Shown: one piece after another, positions 58,611-64,000 of the stretch | Layout of the letters: every line of letters starts with the position of its first letter | Position numbering within the stretch: position 1 is the stretch's first letter | Source: Hermatobates lingyangjiaoensis | Taxonomy: Eukaryota; Arthropoda; Insecta; Hemiptera; Hermatobatidae | Reading direction: 5' to 3' | DNA: 64,000 nt | NCBI GenBank assembly: GCA_026182355.1 | Contig: JAPFBL010000035.1 | Coordinates: 930,001 to 994,000 of the forward strand | Notes under the pieces: model-generated | Seen by the model: the letters and a program-made list of their open reading frames with translations, nothing else | Databases searched by the model: none | What the model was told of the DNA's origin: nothing | Position numbers and translations under genes: made by a program

Positions 58611-58720
58611 TATATATATACATCATGATTCAATATATGATTCAATTCGTTCTTGACCCAATATTTATATGATGTAATTTTTTGAGGGTTGAGGTCTAAT
58701 GATTTTAAACTAGTCCTTTT

Positions 58721-58758
58721 GCCGACGTTTCGACATATATTTATGTCATCTGCAGGGC
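58721..58758 (-). ncRNA. hammerhead-like motif, ACGU-C type, A6 changed
   Basis: Stem I GCC/GGC, CUGCAGA (A6 to C), extra U, GACAUA-AAUA-UAUGUC (6/6), GAA, ACGU, C. Confidence 0.45.
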
Positions 58759-58988
58759 TTCAACATGATTGTTTTACAATTAGCACTACTATTACTGCTA
58801 TTTGGTAATTAATTACATTTTAATATGTACAGTAACAAAGAGGAATTTATTGATAAATCAGTTATTTTGACTATGGATTTTTTTTATATATTGACATAAG
58901 GATATTGTTATAATTATTCTATTGCTTTTAAATTATTTCATAAGTATAAAGATCACTATTTGATTACCTTGGAAATCTGTTTATGTTA

Positions 58989-59040
58989 CAGCATACCTAT
59001 TTACTACTGTAAATATTTACAGTAGTAAATAGGTATGCTG
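58989..59040. repeat. perfect 52-bp palindrome, no spacer
   Basis: Symmetric about 59014/59015 (CAGCATACC...AAATATTT...GGTATGCTG). No hammerhead core and no (TA)n edge. It could be a PLE-type terminus too decayed elsewhere, or a cruciform-forming site. Confidence 0.9.
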
Positions 59041-59713
59041 CTATTAGTATAGAAAAAATCATATATTTTGTATCATACTTTATACTGAGACCATATTTCT
59101 GTAGTTCTAGAAAACTGAACTTTCTATTAAATATTGTTTGAATATAAATTGCCTCAGGACAAAACTGTTGTGAATTTCGAATATTGTAAAAGGAAATATT
59201 AAAAAGAAAAACTATTACCTTTTACCTCTTTCCCTTGTTTCGATAGTAACTCATCCCGGCAGTTTCTCCATTCAACAAAAACAGCAAATGAATGTTCCAT
59301 TTTTCAATAGTAACTGTTTTAAACAACAAACGCTATGTGAATGGTCTACCTTTATCACGAATAAATCATTCTAAACAACAATCAAGTAACAATAACACTA
59401 TGTGAATACTCAATATTTTCCATTAGTATCACTTTCTGAACCACACTAGATTTATTATTATATTGTTTATTACTATATTATTATAATTATTATAAAACTG
59501 TTTCATTTTTTGAATAGTAAATCATTTTAAAAACACCCAATCAATAATAATGTCACATCAATGTCTGTTTATTTTAACAATAAATTTTTCCAAACAGTGT
59601 AGGATTCAGCAGATTAAATATAATTCTATGGATGCTTCATTTGTCCATTACTATTTCGCATGAACATTGAATTTAACAATAACAATTATCTATTAACACC
59701 CATTTTTTTACAT

Positions 59714-59950
59714 TACTGTAAGTAAAGTATAGTAGCCATGAAAAATTCGATCTCTAGATTCTAACGGATTTACATATTTTGAGATCTCCAAATTCCTTTT
59801 CACTTTACTATAAGTAAAATATAGTGATTATGATAAAATTCAATGTCGAGATTTCAACGCATTAACATTTCTTTTAAGGTCTTCAATGTTCTTTTTTGAC
59901 ATTAGTCCACGATGTCTGTGAGTGCATGCGTCGGTGGGTGGTTAGAGGTG
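59714..59950 (+). repeat. two tandem R1 ends
   Basis: TTACTGTAAGTAAAGTATAG (59714) and TTTACTATAAGTAAAATATA (59802) each start an R1-like end with GATCTCTAGATT or ATGTCGAGATTTCAACGC. The second runs into CGGTGGGTGGTT. A further fragment lies at 62934-62975. Confidence 0.6.
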
Positions 59951-60180
59951 TTTAGGGGATGTGAATCCACAAGTTTATATATTTCTGAAAGGTACACTTT
60001 CATTCTTTGTTACAAAAGGAATTCTAATTTTAAGCTACTTTTTTAATGATTCGATCAACTTGAAATATTGATAATATACTGTTACATTCATTAGCACAAA
60101 TACACAGATGTATTTCAATAAACTAATGCAAGAATAATTAATGTAATTATTGGATCTGGCACAACTAGAACAATGACTAA

Positions 60181-60440
60181 GAAAGGCTTTTCTCAAGAAG
60201 GCGTTCTGTTGCCACGATTGTGCAGGTTATTAGTAGATGTATTGAATAACTAACTTTACTGTACACAAGGATATGGAGATGGAATTGTTATTATAAGAAG
60301 TTCAGCGCTCGATGGCACTTCCTATGTGGTTACGCAGCATGCTATCCGAATAGTTAAAATATTGCCAAAGGATCTAGGTCTAAAGGTCCTTATCATTTTC
60401 TCAATAAAAATATCAAAGATATGGAAAGGGGAGAATGAAG
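60181..60440 (+). pseudogene. LINE reverse transcriptase remnant
   Basis: Reads G-F-S-Q-E-G-V-L-L-P, then C-R-L-L-V-D-V-L-L, then T-Q-G-Y-G-D-G-I-V-I-I, ending with K-D-L-G-L-K-V. Known: LINE RTs have 'GCPQGGVLSPLLW' and 'GYADDIVI', followed by a 'GLSVN' segment. Here the Y-A-D-D box is Y-G-D-G (second catalytic Asp lost), and frameshifts and a stop occur. Clade not determined. Confidence 0.65.
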
Positions 60441-60536
60441 CCAATAGAAACAATTCAGCAGCGGTGCGCAGGTGTCACCCTTTCACGGTGAACGTGGAAA
60501 TAGGCACATGGTAACCGTAAAAATGAAACTACGACT

Positions 60537-60580
60537 GGTTTTAAGACTCCAGTTGGGTTTAAGACTCCTGTCTTAAAACC
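60537..60580. repeat. 11-bp inverted repeat
   Basis: GGTTTTAAGAC and GTCTTAAAACC around a 22-base spacer that itself repeats GGGTTTAAGACTCC. Downstream of the LINE remnant. Confidence 0.5.
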
Positions 60581-61261
60581 AACGGGATCCATATTAGACT
60601 TAATAAACTACACAGACAATTGTTTCAAAGGAAAACCGTATCGATCGTCTGCACTACCTTCAGCATAGATTAGGAATTAAATGTCTTCCTTTTGTTATTG
60701 TTTATTAAAAATAAAAATTTTCACATTATTGAGATTGGTACAAAATATAAATTCTTCTTCCTGAAATAAAATTTACCAAAATTTTTTAGAACGGAACATA
60801 ATTCATTTGCCCTATATTTTCCTAAATACATTTTCCCTCATAAATATTCTACATATACATCAAAGTAATTACAAATGAACAACTGGATTGTAAGTTTTCT
60901 GTTTATAAGTAGAAAGCTCTTATCTGTTATATCGATAAGCCAAAAATTAATACCATAACCAATAAAATAAATTAATGTTGAGATCGAAACCTGGACACAG
61001 GCGTAATGATGCAGTGGTCGAATAAGAAAAAGTTACAGTCAAACAAAGCTTCTACGGTCTGAAGGATTTTTGTATTACAAAACTCAGCTTTGGTAAGAAT
61101 GTAGTCAAAAAAAGGATGAAAAAAAAAAGTAGATAACACGTGGCTAAAAAAATTGGGTCCCTTTTAGTTCAAAAAAGGTCATCTGCTTGGACAACATTTT
61201 AATGAAAATTAAAATAGTTTAATATTAAGTATGAAAGAATTTAACGCAGCATCATTATTTT

Positions 61262-61760
61262 ATATACCACCAGCAGACGTGCCCGTCTTTGACGGGAATT
61301 TTCCAAAAATTCAGCGATGATACGTGGTTTTTCAAAATATTATTAGGAAGATTATATGGTAGAGCAGGAAGAAATATTTTCTTACCACAGTATTAAGTAA
61401 TTGCTTCTGTAATCTCTACTTTCCTGTCTGTTCTTCAAGTACATGGAAAAACAGAAGTTGAAACCTCTGACTCTTGAGCAAGCAACATACAGTTGACCAT
61501 GTTAGAAACACTTGGTCCCGATCACTTCAATTCCTACTGTAGACAGAGTTTGGCCTTGCGACTTATTTACCGACATTACAAAATAGGTGCTACTAGAAAT
61601 TGCAACCGTTTGAATTGAAAGGGACAGTTACTAGTTATCAATAGTATGCTTGGTATATACACTGACTATCCAGTACTACATCCAGTCATGGTATCAGCTT
61701 CTATGTCTTATCAGTGCAAAGCACGAATTCGAAGTCGTGTCCTATGAAACGTAAAGATAA
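61262..61760 (-). pseudogene. Helitron / Pif1-type helicase C-terminal remnant
   Basis: Minus strand reads F-V-M-S-V-N-K-S-Q-G-Q-T-L-S-T-V-G, then H-G-Q-L-Y-V-A-C-S-R-V-R. Known: these are helicase motifs V/VI of the Pif1-like domain of Helitron Rep/Hel proteins. A stop precedes H-G-Q-L and frameshifts lie on both sides. The Rep domain and ATPase motifs I-III were not found. Confidence 0.75.
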
Positions 61761-61799
61761 CTTAAAATGAGTCAGATCTAAGCAATGTACAGACTTGCA

Positions 61800-64000
61800 A
61801 ATCATGTTATACTACGAAAGCAGACTGTGTAACGATGAGACTTTTAAACAAATGATCACGTTCTGTGTGAATGCAAGGCACATTGTCTTTATGAGGTTAA
61901 AGATTTTTACAAATCATACCTAAAACCAATAAAAGTGATAGATACTTTTCTGAGTATAAGTATAAAGTTCATTTATTATTGTCCTCGTATGGTGGGCACG
62001 GGTCTGATGAGCCTCAGTATAACAGTTTAATAAAAAAATAATAAATACTTGTCTTATCCTTCTAAATCAATGATATGAAGTTTGCTATTACAAAACAAAG
62101 GAATATAGCCACATTAGAATTTGTCAAATTATTAAACTCATCAACCATGATTTTCGAAATATTACCACAGACGATATTACGTCTACACGATGGCTACATT
62201 AATATACAAACAAACTCAATTAGTTGTCAAAGAGTTTGTATATTATTTTCATTTATAGTAAGGTTGAGAATAGGCCACTCCAGATGGATTTTTTTAAACA
62301 AAAGAGTGAAACAAAATTGTTATGTAGAAGTTTAATATAAAAATTAGAATTTTAATGAGTTAAATATAATAATATAAGAATAATTTTCTTAAATCTAAAA
62401 AAACAACGCCAATTAAAAATATATTTTCTGATGCATTTTATTCCATGATGGTATAAAACTATAATAGTAATGGATACTTCTCTAACACCTTTTTGAAAGT
62501 CGCTAGTGAACTTGAATCTTAGTCTTTTCTCATTTCTTGTGGTTTGGAAGCTCATTGTTATTTCCAGTGTTTATTGAAAAATCTTGTTAACGAGTTTACT
62601 AGATGAAATTCAGCCCCTCAGTTTAATAACTTTAATGATATGCCAGAATAATCAATGATTTCATGTTTCTTACAACGATAAAATAAACGAATAATACATT
62701 ATTAATTAATATGTCTGTATACTCACAGTGCAATAAAACAAAAAATAATTTGGTTGTTGAGTATGCTATTATGGTTGCTTATAGTAAAGTTTAATGTAGG
62801 CTACTCCAGATTTTATTAATAGTAAACTTTCTACACAAAACTTAATTCAATGATAAGACTAGCTTGAAATTGCTTTTCTTTTAATAGTTTAGTTTGTTTG
62901 AAGAAAATTTGTATTCATTAATGGCCTTCATTACTTTACTGTCTGTAAAGTATATTAATTACAATTTAATTTTTTGTAGATTTTGTACAGATTTATGTGT
63001 ATGGAGGTCGGCTGAGTCCATTTAGTTCAAACTTCACTTCGTTTGTTAATACTTTTGAACTATGAAAGCCTGTTTTGATCGCTGTGTACCTTAGCTTTCC
63101 AGCCATAACACCAATAAATCAAATCAGGCCGACGACTTTTTGCGTTTTACCCTTTTGTCACCCCCAGGTTGGCCACAACAACTTGGGGGTGTCCAAGGTG
63201 GACCTCGCGGAGGCGGGCACCACGATGCTATGTCGCGCATGAACATGTGATGGAGGTGTGTTCACTCTACTCGTATGAAAGGATCCAGTTGGAATGGAAT
63301 ACAGGCAGTGAGGCCAGCCAAATATACCCGAACTATGAAAACCGTTAGTAGGTAAATATTTCTTAGTTTTCTTGAAAAAATATTAACTCACGTAAAATTG
63401 AGTGAGGTTCATTAGTTGTGTAGTTGCTCCGTGAGTTTATGGATGTCCAATTGTCTAACGTTTTGGTTATGCTCATTTTTGTCCCTTTTAGTTTGTTTGA
63501 AGTAATTTCTTGAAGTGTTTGATGTCTTTTGGTCCCTTCCCTATTGTTCGTAAGTGGTTAGCAAACTTGGAATTCCTTCCATTGTTCAAAGCTTTTCCTG
63601 TTTGCAGTATTTGTCTTCAGTCATTGCATTCAATATGTATACTTGTAGCTTCCTACTTGAATTCAATAATGGTGTGTAGATTATATTTACTAGGTCAGTA
63701 GAATTAAAACCTAATATTAACGTTTCCTTTTTTACTAAAGTCCTTTTTGGTTGGTGTAGCTACATAACTTCCCCATACATACATACATAGCTGTTAGTCA
63801 TACATTTTCGATACTTGCATTATCAGTTGTGTAGTGATCGATTTTTCTTTTATTTTGTGTTCTTTTAATTAATTTGCGTCAAAATATATTACGATTAGTG
63901 TCATAGAGATTATTAATAATATTGTGAATGCAGTAATTAATTTCTTCCTGACAATGAACGATTTAAAAAACTGGTCCAATTTTAATGAAAACATAATACG
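61800..64000. other. AT-rich end of window
   Basis: Contains an R1 end fragment (62934-62975) and the GC-rich block at 63160-63260 with an ACCCCCAGGTT / AACTTGGGGGT hairpin. The remainder holds nothing I recognise. Confidence 0.45.
63162..63246 (-). CDS. possible first coding exon, GC-rich (speculative)
   Basis: A GC-rich block at 63160-63260 is open in several frames. On the minus strand ATG (63246) opens 28 codons plus one base, Pro/Gly-rich with two Cys, ending before a GT. The phase would fit the cyclase TM1 exon (the extra G plus AG gives Glu). On the plus strand the same edge looks like a strong 3' splice acceptor (pyrimidine tract then CCCCCAG), so the strand is unsettled. I do not recognise the protein. 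Confidence 0.2.

Noticed and set aside
6189..58620. CRISPR array, from the regularly recurring inverted repeats
   Set aside because: Repeats are of different families and lengths, bounded by (TA)n, in animal-type DNA, with no equal spacers and no cas genes.

Overview
The window looks like ordinary AT-rich nuclear DNA of an animal, most likely an invertebrate. It has no operons or dense coding. It carries long (TA)n arrays, tRNA-derived SINEs, fragments of mariner, Helitron, LINE and Penelope-like elements (PLEs), and two intron-flanked exons. I cannot name the species.

Host gene. Two minus-strand exons (31655-31779 and 13623-13949) have good splice signals and matching phase (0/0). Joined conceptually they give the first membrane domain of a membrane adenylate cyclase: a charged E-L-Y-R-R-Y lead-in, TM1, a short loop, then further hydrophobic segments ending in F-Y-G-Q. 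The intron between them is about 17.7 kb. It holds two GC/CpG-richer blocks (14360-14640, 26670-26890) that may be regulatory, plus many transposon insertions. Degenerate tandem copies of the start of the second exon lie just upstream of it.

Mobile DNA. The dominant content is Penelope-like retroelements. One 5'-truncated body (18962-20394) keeps RT motifs and a GIY-YIG domain; broken bodies lie at 17220-18125, 18499-18710 and 43725-43960. Around them are about a dozen PLE termini, mostly as head-to-head inverted repeats bounded by (TA)n (6.2-8.1, 20.8-21.0, 32, 48.8-49.9 and 56.4-58.6 kb). Nearly every terminus carries a hammerhead-ribozyme-like core: stem I, CUGANGA, one extra base, stem II, GAA, a short self-complementary stem III and an NUH site. 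Stems I and III change between families while pairing is kept. Many termini also carry the start of a PLE N-terminal reading frame, cut by (TA)n at one of two recurring codons.

Other repeats are a ~2 kb dispersed family (38.0-40.1, 46.1-48.1 and partly 51.5-52.3 kb) ending in a TTTACTATAAGTAAA palindrome and a (CCCA)n tract, a 97-bp GC-rich minisatellite (35003-35350), a 26-bp minisatellite (1077-1206), a foldback element (40787-41059) and a perfect 52-bp palindrome (58989-59040). The rest is AT-rich sequence in which I recognise nothing.
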